A model generated the notes under the pieces. The model did not search any database, was not told where the DNA came from, and saw nothing but the letters and a program-made list of their open reading frames with translations. From positions 3,816,118-3,880,117 of the forward strand of contig NC_023757.2 of NCBI RefSeq assembly GCF_000499845.2: 64,000 bases of DNA. Direction: 5' to 3'. The position numbers were made by a program, and so were the translations under genes. Source of the stretch: Phaseolus vulgaris. Lineage: Eukaryota; Streptophyta; Magnoliopsida; Fabales; Fabaceae. Below, piece after piece: positions 12,361-23,247 of this stretch; positions within the stretch are counted from its first letter, which is position 1, and each line of letters begins with the position of its first letter.

Positions 12361-15300
12361 CGATGTTATAAGGGGACATTGCAAATACTTGTTTTCAATA
12401 TTCTCCACAGCAACATATTCTCCTTGAGATAATATAAAGATATTCTTCTTCCTATCAATAATTTTCATGGCTCCATTTGGTTGCCACTCTCCAATGTCTC
12501 CTGCAATGATGTACTTGTATGTGAATTCTTTTGCTTATTAACAAATCACTGAATTTTGAATCTAGAACAACATTGCTTACCTGTGTGAAACCAACCATCA
12601 ACCATAACCTCTTTGGTCAGATCTTCACGCTAGTGATAACCAGAGAACAAGGTATTTCCTCTGAGACAAATTTCTCCGCGGGCTACATTGGAGAGAGCAT
12701 CATATTCCATCTCTGGCACAGATTCAAGCCTGGCTTCAATGGTTGTCATGGGAACACCAACTGTTCCTGTCATGGAATACCCATCACCTATGGCTGTGAA
12801 ACACCCAGCACAACTTTCAGTAAGACCTGCCACATCAAAATGATAATAAATTAATATGATCATGCACATCTACACTGAACATGTGACACTTATATTAAAA
12901 TCATGCTAGAATTCTTCATAGGATTGAACCATCCTTTTTTCTATTTTCTAGTCAGATTATTTTCTGAAAATTTAGTCCTTTTGATTCAGAAAACTTTGAT
13001 ATAATTTTTCTCTATAGTAGAAGATTCATATACCATACCATGTCCTTGTGATAATGTAGATCCACTAGTGACCCTCATGAACTCTTCCACGTGCCTAGGC
13101 AAAGGAGCAGCTCCAGATAACAGGATGCGAACACGTCCACCCAGTGCTTGTTTTGTCTATCATTGAAACTTATATTTTAGTTTTGAACCAGAGTTTATGA
13201 AAAGAACACATGAAGTTAAAGTGTTTATTATACCTTGTCAAACACAAGCCTATCTTACAGAGGTGCTGCTTTGTGTTGCGGAAGACCCTTCTCCAGATAC
13301 TTTAACTTGCTGTCATTAGACTCCAAATTAGTTTACACACGCACAGAAAACTTCACACTTGAGTTTAATGATGAAACATACTAGTTGTAAGCACACTGAA
13401 ACAGTGTACTCTGCAGTGCTCCTGCTGAAGAAAGTCTGCTTTTGATACCTTCAAATGAAAAGCTTATTTGTTGGATAAAGTGTCACAGAAAGATAAGGAT
13501 TTAAAAACATTGTTTAAGATCATGATTCTTGGTTTAAATATGGTAGTCACAGAACCAAAGATGATCATAAGAAGCATTCTTGTTTTACCAGCACAAATAA
13601 GATCAAAAACTCTAGGAACACCACAAAATATAGTTGGTTGTAGTGCCTGAACATCTTCCAGCAAGAACCTGACATCCTGCATGAATCAGCAAGAAAGTTC
13701 AGTAAGGGAAATTAAAACAGGACACTTAAAGAACGAACCAAAAACTAATTCCATGACGTGAATCAAAATCTTATTCCTTGTCAAAATCCTATTGATGAGC
13801 CATTGGAGATGTAATAGATCTCCATTATTTGATCATATACGTGAGCAAGAGGAAGAAAGGAGAAGTACACATAGTCTTCTGCTGCCTGAAAATATTACAA
13901 AATTTGTCTTGTTAGTGTCAGTTATCAGCAATATAGTTTTTAATTCAACAAAGATTAGACACTCAACCTCATCTTCTCATTGTATTAATTTTGAATATGA
14001 TTAAAACAAGTACCAAATTTCCCTCAGGAATGATGAGAGTAGAATTATTTTCATTAGCATAATGTGAGGAAAGTAATTGATTTTAGAACCACCAGGCAAT
14101 TTTTACAGCCAATGTACTTACTTTTTCCTGACCTTATCTTATATCAGAATTTCACCATCTACTAATTGAAATATGATTGTGATTTGATTTTCTCATCATT
14201 GGGTTTAAGAAATTAAGTTGCCGTTTGAAAATCATAGAGACATTTATCAACTTGGAAGCCAAAGAAAGATTGGGGTGGCATAGTTCGCAGAGTCAATATT
14301 TAAATTTCATGAAACTAACTAAGCTTCAAGAAAATTCGTTTCTTACCACTCTGTCTGTTAACATAAGTATGTGGTCAACAGACAACACTTCAGCCATGAA
14401 AGCCTGATTCTTAATAACAACACCTTTGGGATCGCCAGTTGTTCCACTTGTGTACATTATTGTACAAATGTCTGTCTTCTTTTTGGATGGTAAATCCCAA
14501 TCCAGACATCCCTAAAACAAGGAAGAAAAGAGAAGATATTAAACTCTTAATAACATCTCTGAATACTTAGAAAAGATGACTCATGATTCTGACTTTGAAC
14601 ACCAAATAGGCAATTGAAAACCAGTTTTAACATCTTACCAACAAGAGAAACTCTCCCCATGAGAAGCAGGACGCACCATGCTCCTCAGATTCCTTCTTTT
14701 GTGTGGTCGAAACACTTCCAAAGCTCACAATAGCTACATCAATAATTAGAGCTCGGTCAGCATGGAATGCAGTAAGACCCTTAATCTATGAGTAAGTAAA
14801 ACGTCAATGCTTCACCTACTTTTAAGATTTGAAGAACACTGCACAAGACAGACAAAACCTGTGAAAACAGATGTTAGTTCATTAGGAAACTTCAAGGAAT
14901 TCGATGGATAACTTGCTAATTACAACTTTGTTCTGTAAAAGACAGCATTGAAAAGGACTTGCAGTAGGCATGACATATTTTCAAGTTCAAAATATGGACC
15001 TGACTTTACATTACTGTTCTAAGCAAGTGTCTAATATTAACATCATATAATAGCTTATATATATATATATATGTATATATACAATTCTTCTAAATAGGAT
15101 GCTAATGACGTTCTCATCACATAGTTTTTTAGGAGACAAGACCTGGTCGATACTTGATAGCTGATCGAGATAGAAATGTGTTGAAAGTTGCATGCAAAAT
15201 ATGGCAAATTAATTGTTAACCAATGTAAAGATGATCCTTATATAGCAAGCATTTTTACTGGAGGGAGTCAAATATGTGGAAAAACCAGATAAGATAATCC

Positions 15301-17379
15301 TAGTGAGTTTGAAGGTTCAAGCAAAGCCATATCATATCACCAAATAATGAAACAGCAAAACTATTTGTCACACTCACACCAAATCCAGGATGACTAAGCA
15401 AATATAGTAATATTAAAAATAGAACAATTCAGTGTTTTAGAAAATCTAGAAATAATAAAAGAAAACTGTGATCAAAGAACTCGAACATACTGATGGAACT
15501 TTTTTTTCCTGAACAAATGCAATTGAAACTTCAGCATGATTTATGATAAACTCCACCGCATTAGGATCTGGTAAGCATACACCCAAGTCTTGCCAATTAC
15601 TAGCTGGCAGAATGACAGAGTGAATGAGTGTTGAGCAAGAGAAACTTGCTGATATATACTCCAATTTGTGTCCACAAGTTCTTCAGAGGAAATGTTTCAC
15701 ATAGTAAAAGCAAAGACACCGAGACATTTGCTAAGTCGGAAACACATACCAAGGGTGTCATATAAGGGAACATATGACACTGCACAGCTATTGCAAGCCT
15801 GCAAAACAGCAAAGCTGAATCAAGTGAAGCGCCATTGGAATAATTAACAAAGACAATTAATTTCCTAAGGATATCGACTAATAGTATTCTCTTCTTTTAT
15901 GTGCAGCTTTCCATGTGAGTATTGCACTCACAGTGTAAATAAATTTTGCATTGTGATTCAATCACAAATGTTTATGCAGAATCGTTTGCTGACTTTTATG
16001 ATTACTAATTTAAAGTCACACTAATGATGATTTTCAATTGCTTAATGACGGAAAAAAAATTATGGCACAGGAATTAAACTCTAAGATAGCAGGCTTTGTT
16101 AAATGAAGAATAATATATGGTGATACTGAGAAAGTGGTATACCTCCATTGCAATGATCCATTCCAGACAGTTGGAGCCATATATGCCACAACGATCTCCC
16201 TTGTGATTTAAAAAACCACTAGTTAGATTATCAATTTCATATTATTCACTGATTCCAATGCAATAATCTTGAGAGAGAGCAAGGAATGTTGAAAACTCAC
16301 TGGATTGACACCACGGCTCCTCATGGCAGAACCCATTTTCAAGGCAGCAGCATAAACCTCTTGATATGTAAGCCATGCATAGGAACCCACCTGTAAATTC
16401 GCCTCCAATGTTCACATGATGTTTTCAAAAATTTGAGGAAAATTATGTTTTCCCCAATAGTTTAGACTCTTAAAGCTATCCATAACAAGAGAACTTGTTC
16501 CCATTTCCATACCTTTTTATGTTCCCCCAAGTTAGGTAAAAAGTGGCATGTAAGCATAAAAAAGTCTAACAATCAATGAAGAGAGAACTATTTAGTGTGT
16601 TATGTTACTTTTTAATCAAGGGACACTGAACACAAATAGGAGATTTTAATTCAAAAGTTCCTAAAATATGGTGCATGGAACCAAAATACATGAAGCTGAT
16701 ACCTTAGAATCTGTTTTTTGACGCCTACCAAGCATTTTACTGTTGGGGTTCCTTTTAACAGAGTCCCTGCCAGATGAAGCACCAAAACTGAATGAGAAAT
16801 AGCTAATGTTGATCCTTATATAGCAGGCACATATTTACTGGAGAGAGTCAGATATGTGGAAGCACCAGATAAGATAATCCTAGTGAGTTTGAAGGTTCAA
16901 GCAAAGCCATATCACCAAATAATGAAACAGCAAAACTATTTGTCACACTCACCAAATCCAGGATGACTAAGCAAATATGGTAATACTAAAAATAGAACAA
17001 TTCAGTGTCTTAGAAAGTCTAGAAATAATAAAAGAAAACTGTGATCAAAGAACTCGAACAAACTGATGGAATTTTTTTTTCCTGAACAAATGCAATTGAA
17101 ACTTCTGCATGGTTTATGATGAACTCCACCGCATTAGGACCTGTTAAGCATGCATCCAAGTGAAAGGCAAAATCAATTACTAGCTGGAAGAATGACAGAG
17201 TGAATGAGTGTTGAGCAAGAGAAACTTGCTGATATATGCTCCAATTTGTGTCCACAAGTTCTTCAGAGGAAATGTTTCAAATTGTAAAAGCAAAGACACT
17301 GAGACATTTGCTAAGTCAGAAAACACATACCAAGGGTGTCATATAGGGGAACATATGACACTGCACAGCTATTGCAAGC
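12361..17379 (-). pseudogene. Long-chain acyl-CoA synthetase (LACS1-like) pseudogene, main part
   Basis: LACS enzymes activate fatty acids to acyl-CoA; LACS1 types serve cuticular wax and cutin. Exons read on the - strand in this order: 17331-17379 and 17064-17140 (an extra copy), then 16703-16766, 16301-16390, 16143-16199, 15750-15798, 15491-15567, ~14639-14790, 14347-14511, ~13770-13880, 13589-13676, 13382-13448, 13235-13310, 13039-13156, 12581-12826, 12361-12500. The AMP-binding signature TIMYTSGTTGDPKGV (in 14347-14511) survives. Decay is clear: in-frame stops at 13781-13783 (Trp to TGA in the GFWQG motif), 13256-13258 and 12630-12632; the donor after the GFWQG exon has lost its GT. The first coding exon and the exon after 12361 are absent, and the last three exons lie on the other strand at 17499-18007. 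Confidence 0.9.
15233..15840 (-). repeat. Segmental duplication within LACS pseudogene, copy A
   Basis: Matches 16811-17421 almost base for base over ~610 bp, in the same orientation. It carries two LACS exons (SYVPLYDTLG and NAVEFIINHAEVSIAFVQEK) with their introns. Here the second exon begins DPNAV after an acceptor TTACCAG, while copy B begins GPNAV. Confidence 0.9.
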
Positions 17380-17421
17380 CTGCAAAACAGAAAATCTGAA
17401 TCAAGTGAAGTCCCATTGGAA
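16811..17421 (-). repeat. Segmental duplication within LACS pseudogene, copy B
   Basis: Same two exons as copy A but placed 5' of the exon that should precede them, so it is an out-of-order extra copy. Its outer end (~17421) lies within ~80 bp of the oppositely oriented C-terminal exons, i.e. at the inversion junction. Confidence 0.9.
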
Positions 17422-17498
17422 CTTCACAAAAGTACACTAGAAATTGGGAACACACATATCACTAAGCATTGAAAGAAAAAGTTGAAGAACAAGTGAGT

Positions 17499-18007
17499 AT
17501 GTGATAATCTAAAAGCAAGAAAGTACATTTTGGATGAGCTCAACAGCACTGGTCAGAAACACCAAGTATGTATATATAGTAATTCACTATGCTATGCTCT
17601 GCTAGTTTCTGGTTGTTTTAGCTGTATCTGACATGAAACAATCACTCTCAGCTTAGAGGATTTGAGCTGTTAAAAGCCATTCATCTGGAACCAAATCCCT
17701 TTGACATGGAGAGAGATTTAGTAACTCCAACTTTCAAATTGAAGACACCACAATTGCTCAAGTACTATAAGGTGCTGTTGTCAAAATTTTGTAACTATTA
17801 ACCTTCTGAATTAATTAGCAGTTTGATTCACATTCGTACCAAAGATGCATCAGTTTTTGACTTTTATGCATCAGTACCAAATGTTTATCTATAAATTCCA
17901 CTCCGATCTTTGAGTGATTTACTCAATAAATATTACTCATTGTGAACATTATTTTGCAGGATCACATTGATCTACTATACAAAGAAGCAAAGGGAGCAAT
18001 GCAGTGA
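17499..18007 (+). pseudogene. LACS1-like C-terminal exons, inverted relative to the rest
   Basis: Three exons on the + strand: ~17499-17565 (KARKYILDELNSTGQKHQ), 17652-17771 (GFELLKAIHLEPNPFDMERD onward, ending LLKYYK), and 17960-18007 (DHIDLLYKEAK, then a stop at 18005-18007). GT/AG borders and reading phase are intact between them. They supply the C-terminal part missing from the - strand LACS exons just to the left, so they are best explained as the tail of the same gene, separated by an inversion. The exon normally linking the two parts (around the IWVYGNSFESF motif of the family) is not found and was probably lost at the breakpoint. Confidence 0.88.
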
Positions 18008-18367
18008 ACCATGATGCAAGAGGCCACGCTATGTGCAACGATTTTACTGAATTCTGGCAGTTATGAAGCAAAATCCATTTGGCATTCTGCATATTTTGGT
18101 TCATCATAGTATTAACTGATGTGAAAAATCATAAACATATAGATAGAATAGCTCGTATATGTTGAAACAACAAAACTTTTTGTAAAAAGTCACAATAAAT
18201 TGTGTGGCCAATGCAAAATATTTATTTCTTTTGGCAATGCTTTGTTCTTTCATTTTCTACACTTTGGTTAAGCTTATTATTTCAAGAGTACAGTAATTAC
18301 TCAGAACATTATCATCTAATCCAAGGTGTTATTTGAGGCATGCACACTTTTAATATATCCTAAAAAA

Positions 18368-18649
18368 AGTTGATTTCTAAATTAGTTTATATTATTGTTA
18401 ATAGTTTCTAAATTGATATCTAATTAGCAACCAAGGTTTATGCTACCAAATTTAAAAACTAAATAATTGATAGTTAAAACCTTGGTAGCTAATTAGATAT
18501 CAATTTATAAACTATTTCACAATAATAGAAACTAATTTAGAAACCAAAAATTTATTTAGTCCCTAAAATGATCTCTAATTTAGTCACTATAGCAACTAAT
18601 TCTTTTTTATCTTTAAAATTAGTTTCTATTTCATGATTTTCTTGTAGTG
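18368..18649. mobile_element. Palindromic CACTA-type MITE, copy 2 (left end lost)
   Basis: Same palindromic body as copy 1 ('taattagatatcaatttata' against 'tgatatctaattagcaacca'). The right end is intact (TTTTCTTGTAGTG). The left CACTACAAG arm is missing, so it is truncated. Confidence 0.75.
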
Positions 18650-20498
18650 TCCGCTTGGTGTGGATTTGACTCATTGCTAATTATTTTTGTGTCGGTCTAA
18701 TATCTATTTGTCTCACTTTATTTGTGTCTCACTCGTAAATGACACTTAACTCTAGCAGCTAATTCCCACTTTTCTCGTAGTGAATGTATATTTTGATTCA
18801 TTGCAAGAAACAATGAAATCGTAATTTTAGCAATTGGTGTCCAAGAGAACCCCTCTCAACCTCTTTATTATTTCCATACATGAACTAGTAATTCTACGTT
18901 ATTAATAATAAAAATTATTTTAAATATCAATATTTTTTTTTAATTTCTAAATTAATATATAATTTAGTTAATATAGTAATTAATTATTTTTTATCTCTAA
19001 AATTAGTTTTATTTAATAATTTTTTTAGTGATACTTTTATAACTTTTTCTTATTAATAGTTCTATGAATTATTTTCTATTATTAAAAGAAAAAATTATCT
19101 AAAATTTGAAAAAAGAAAATTGTAATGACTCTAAACTATTTTATTTTTGTGAAATATAATACACTCTTATATATTTATTACTTCTTTTGCATTTATATTT
19201 TTTTTTATCAAACATGGTTAGTTAGTAGTTAGTACTAAGTAACTTGTTTTGTGGCACAATATATAGGTGTACACCTTGAAGTGCAAAATGGTCATGTTCT
19301 TTTACATGGGAAATCTAGTACCTTAATTTTAATATTTGTGAAGCACATTGTTTAACGTATAGGGTGCCTGCCTCGGCAAATTAAAGCACATAGTTTTTCC
19401 TCGTTGATTGCATGGTGGTAGACAAACGCAAAACACACAAAGCTTCAATTCCACGTTATCACCAGTAACACCATCTCTGTTGTCAACCCTTCTGAACTCT
19501 CTCCTATCCCAAGAATGCTGCCCCTACGTGGTGTTTTAACCTCTCTGCAACCCTAATCACACTGTTCCACACATTCTTTGGACCACAGATTCACATAGGA
19601 ATTCTCAAACCTAATTTTTACATTAATGTTGTTCCTAATCAATACCATTTTTATTAGGGGATAAGCTGACGTGTCAGTGTTTGCAATGGTCCAAGTTAAG
19701 ATTTAGTCTTGAATTTACTTTAAGTCTCGTTGTAGGTCTTTCTCTTATCCTAATTGGTGTTTGAACCCTTTGTCTTGCATGAAGTTGATTTATTAATGTT
19801 CTTTTGGAGGTTTTGTTTTTCTTAGAATTTGTGATTTTGTCTATTTGGTAGGTGTTTTTTTGGAAAAGTGACGGAAGTTAAAGTGTAATTGTATAAGGGT
19901 TGGATCACCCCTGAAGTAATTCTGATTTATTTATTCGTTTTGCTGATAAAAAAAAAACTGTTGTTTTTTTATATCTACGGCTATCTGTTATGTTTCCACT
20001 TATATAAATATGGTATTTGTTTTTCAATTAGGCAAAACAAAATAAAATATTCCATTAATTTTAAAGAATTAGATGCACATAAATCAACATTAGATGATGA
20101 GAAAATCTCTTTTCATAAATTTTATAATTAGTAGAACCAAAATTAATGGTTTCTTTTTTGTTAGACCGGAAAAAAACTCATATAAAAAGAATAAAAGATT
20201 TTTTTTTATCAACTTAAAATCTATATACAAAATATACATCTATTGATATTAGGAAAGGAGATTCATTGAAGTTGTACTTATTGGGATTGAGAAATAGTTT
20301 TAGTTCCCAAGCATTTGAAATACTATATATTACAGCTAGTGTTTGAACGTTCAAGAAGGATTAGTTGTTGCAACGATAGTTTTTTAAAAGTTACCCTTGG
20401 ATTTTATAGGTATTTGAATAATTTAAATTTGATCACATGGATTAAGGAATTGTTGGTTAATTTTTTTGACTTGGGTTTTTCTCACTTCAGATCACTTG
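18650..20498. other. Intergenic DNA upstream of the RGF gene
   Basis: AT-rich with no recognised coding region. A degraded fragment resembling the right arm of the CACTA-type MITE is visible near 18940-19035 (low confidence). 19740-19960 carries the LINE-tail-like dispersed repeat ending in an A-run. Confidence 0.55.
19740..19960 (+). repeat. Dispersed repeat resembling a LINE 3' tail, copy 2
   Basis: Contains 'ggtaggtgtttttttgg' and 'gtataagggttggatcaccc', followed by 'gctgataaaaaaaaa'; compare 1775-1995. The terminal A-run supports a retroposed 3' end. Confidence 0.4.
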
Positions 20499-20507
20499 CT
20501 ATAAATG
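20499..20507 (+). promoter_or_regulatory. Probable TATA box of the RGF gene
   Basis: CTATAAATG lies 81 bp before the start codon at 20588, a plausible distance for a short 5' leader. Confidence 0.45.
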
Positions 20508-20587
20508 AAAACTTACCCTTTGGAACTGATTTCTCTTTTTCATTTTAAGGTAATCAAGAACATCTACAAGTTATATCAGAGACTGTG

Positions 20588-21798
20588 ATGGTGCTAATCA
20601 AGAACACTGCTGCTTGTGTTCTGCTTCTATTTCTTTCTGCTGCCTGGTTATCCACTGCACGCTTCAACCCTAAAGGTATTTCTATCATGTTTGGTGTGTA
20701 TTTCTCTGTATTATGTATGGGACAAATTTCTTCATAACGAATGAATTTGATTTCTTCATAATTAAAATTAATTTATTTATATATGAATCAATTTCCTTTT
20801 ATTTCATTTTATATACTTTTCTGTGAGTTCATAAAAAAAATACCTGTAATTCTCATTTAACTTCTTCAAATTTTTATTTTTAATTTATATATAAATTAAT
20901 TTTAACTTATGGGAAAGTCAATTTTTTTTACAAAAATTCTTATTGAAAAGCTCCTCCCACCAAGCCCTTAATTACTTTCTAGACCTGATCAAATTAACAT
21001 TATGGGCAATTATGTATTAATCACAAAAAGGTGAAAAATGCAGGTGTGGCAGCTAATGAAATTCCAGAAGTAAAGGTAATTGCATGTACATTTTAAATAT
21101 GTCATTATATATATATATATATATTTATATATCAAGGGAATGTTTGATAGTGTTTGAACCAAACAATTTAAGGCCATGAAAGTAGATTGTCTTTCTTTTA
21201 AAAAAAAAATTATGTTAAGTAGTTTTGTTGATAAACGTTTTTAGAAATACTTCTAGAGAATCATAAGAAAAATAAAGTATAAACTAAAATTAGTTAATAT
21301 GTAAAATAAAAAACTTGTTTTGAAGGAAGTTAATGGTAATAGAATTTTCATAAAGTTCCTTACAGATAAACTATAATTTCAATTTTTCTGAATTCATTTT
21401 CCACTTTTTCTTCTTGTTTCCAAAATCACACCCCTACTTTACAATGAGTCACAATTGTATAGTTTTGCTGCGATCCTTAACATCAAATGTGGCTCATGCA
21501 GTGGAAGTGCAGTAAGTGAATGAATCTTTTCACAGAATAAATAAAGGGTTTATGTTGTACCATATTTGGAATTTAACAGGCAAGTGTTGCAACTAGGGTT
21601 ACGGAAAGTGGTGCAGTGAAAAGCATTGCAACAATTGATGAAGAGAAGTTGAAGAAAAGAAGTGGAAAGGTAGTTATGAGTAAATATGGGAAGGTGAAGT
21701 TTTCTTCCATTGCTGAAGGAAAAGGAAGTGCACCGTCCACCTTCGCTTTTACTGCTGATTATCATCGACCAGTGCACCATCCACCTAAGAATAACTAA
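20588..21798 (+). CDS. RGF: RGF/GOLVEN (CLEL) secreted peptide precursor
   Basis: Three exons, 20588-20675, 21044-21075 and 21580-21798, join in phase with GT/AG borders to give 112 residues. Residues 1-25 are a signal peptide (MVLIKNTAACVLLLFLSAAW). A variable, Lys-rich middle follows. The extreme C-terminus is DYHRPVHHPPKNN, which fits the RGF/GLV/CLEL mature-peptide pattern: Asp-Tyr start with the Tyr sulfated in the family, His-His-Pro-Pro with hydroxyprolines, and Asn at the end. Such peptides bind RGI/RGFR receptor kinases and control root meristem size and gravitropic auxin transport. Length, signal peptide and terminal location all match the family. Small size and introns make the gene easy to miss. 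The family assignment is strong; the exact paralogue is unknown. Confidence 0.9.
21100..21125. repeat. (AT)n microsatellite in RGF intron 2
   Basis: Dinucleotide run within the second intron. Confidence 0.85.
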
Positions 21799-22128
21799 TG
21801 AACTCTTAAAGTTCATCCTCGATCGTAATGGAACATATATTGGGTGTCTTTTTTTTCTCATCTTTGGTGTTGCTTAATTTACTAGATATATAATATAGGT
21901 TATAGAAGTGCTTATTGCCTTCAATGTACTGTAAACAAACATGTTGAATGAGTTAAGTTAAAGAAGTATTTACGAATAAGTGAGTATCACTCTCCTTTTC
22001 CCTGCTCTAGCTGTTAGTTAAAAGTAGAATTTTGTTGTTAAGTTATATTTTTGTCTTAGGAAATGTGATAAAATTAAATATTTTTTAATAAAATAATATG
22101 AATATATACATGTAATTTTATTTTTTCT
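21799..22128. other. 3' flank of the RGF gene
   Basis: AT-rich; presumably includes the 3' UTR. Nothing else recognised. Confidence 0.5.
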
Positions 22129-22440
22129 CACTACAAGAAATACATGAATTAGAAATCAATTTTAAAAACAAAAACTAATTAGTTGTTATAGTAATTAAAA
22201 AAAATTGGTTTCTAAATTAATTTCTATTATTGTTAAATGGTTTCTAAATCGGTATCTAATTTTTGCTACCAAATTTAAAAACTAAATAATTGATAGTTAA
22301 AGGTTGTTAATTAGATACTAATTTAGAAACTAATTTAGAAACCAGAAATTGTTTAGTCTCTAAAATGGTCTCTAATTTAATCACTATAGCAACTAATTAT
22401 TTTTTGCCACTAAAAATCTTATAATGATTTTCTTGTAGTG
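22129..22440. mobile_element. Palindromic CACTA-type MITE, copy 3 (both ends present)
   Basis: Starts CACTACAAGAAA and ends TTTTCTTGTAGTG, an inverted terminal pair. Flanks are TCT on the left and TAT on the right, 2 of 3 matching for a 3-bp CACTA target duplication. Shorter than copy 4, with internal deletions in the palindrome arms. It lies ~330 bp downstream of the RGF stop codon. Confidence 0.85.
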
Positions 22441-22706
22441 TATGAGACTAAAGTAATATTTGGTCTAACTCTATAAAGTAATAAATGAGATGATGGTAAA
22501 ATCAATTGTTTTTTACCTATCATAATAAATAAAATAATAATAAAATTGTAAATACAAAATTACTTCTATTTATTATGTCATTATATGACAAATACTTATT
22601 ATATTTATTCAATAAATAATCATCATAATAAATATTTTTAGGTATAATCTTCCTCGTGCCTCTTTTCCCCTTCTCTTAGGTTTTTTTTTTGTCTTCCTCT
22701 TCCTCT

Positions 22707-22975
22707 TAAATGGAATGCGTCTAAGTGTTGCACCTTCCCTTGAGGGCTTAACACCACAACCATAGGCTTCCTTTTGAAGTGCCACACCTCCTTAATGTAC
22801 TTGTATCCTGCTATGATTCCATAATAGTGTACCACGTACCATGGCATCTTGCTTTTCAAAATCTCAAATTTCTTGTGCAGCTGCTCGGTCCATGCCTCCG
22901 CAATAGGAATTCACACAATCTTTTTCAACTTTATTGATTTCAGATGATTATCAAGAAATCACTCGATGTCTAATA
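22707..22975 (-). pseudogene. Sieve-element occlusion (SEO) gene fragment
   Basis: The - strand reads KKFEILKSKMPWYVVHYYG, then an IAGYKYIKEVWHFKRKP stretch and VVVLSPQGKVQHLDAFHL, wording typical of the central thioredoxin-like part of SEO/forisome proteins, which plug phloem sieve elements. Upstream the frame has a TGA at 22911-22913 where the family usually has Trp (LKKIV-stop-IP), and another stop further up. After FHL the similarity ends abruptly in low-complexity basic sequence. No neighbouring SEO exons are seen, so it is a truncated relic. Confidence 0.75.
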
Positions 22976-23215
22976 TAATGTTGGATATTCTTCCTACCAT
23001 AAATGAATTGGCGAGAACTTTTAGTTGTTGATCTCGATGAGGGTTGGGTATTCATCAAATAACGAGTTTTCAGTTGGTCATTGATGAGAGGGGGAGATCC
23101 ACCTGGAAATGACTCTCCGATACTTAAATTGATAGGAGCACAAAGATAATAAGTTATTAACAGTATGAGAGTTAAGAGTATGAGACAAGATAAATTCTAC
23201 TTCTTCAAGAGTAGG

Positions 23216-23218
<3 letters not shown>

Positions 23219-23247
<29 letters not shown>
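23219..23247. repeat. (AT)n microsatellite
   Basis: Dinucleotide run. Confidence 0.9.

Noticed and set aside
12531..17399. Open frames on both strands in the LACS region as independent small genes
   Set aside because: The - strand ones are LACS exons reading into introns; the + strand ones are their antisense shadows.
18940..19035. Possible fifth copy of the palindromic MITE
   Set aside because: Only a weak match to part of the right arm ('ttagttaatatagtaattaa'); too degraded to list as an element.
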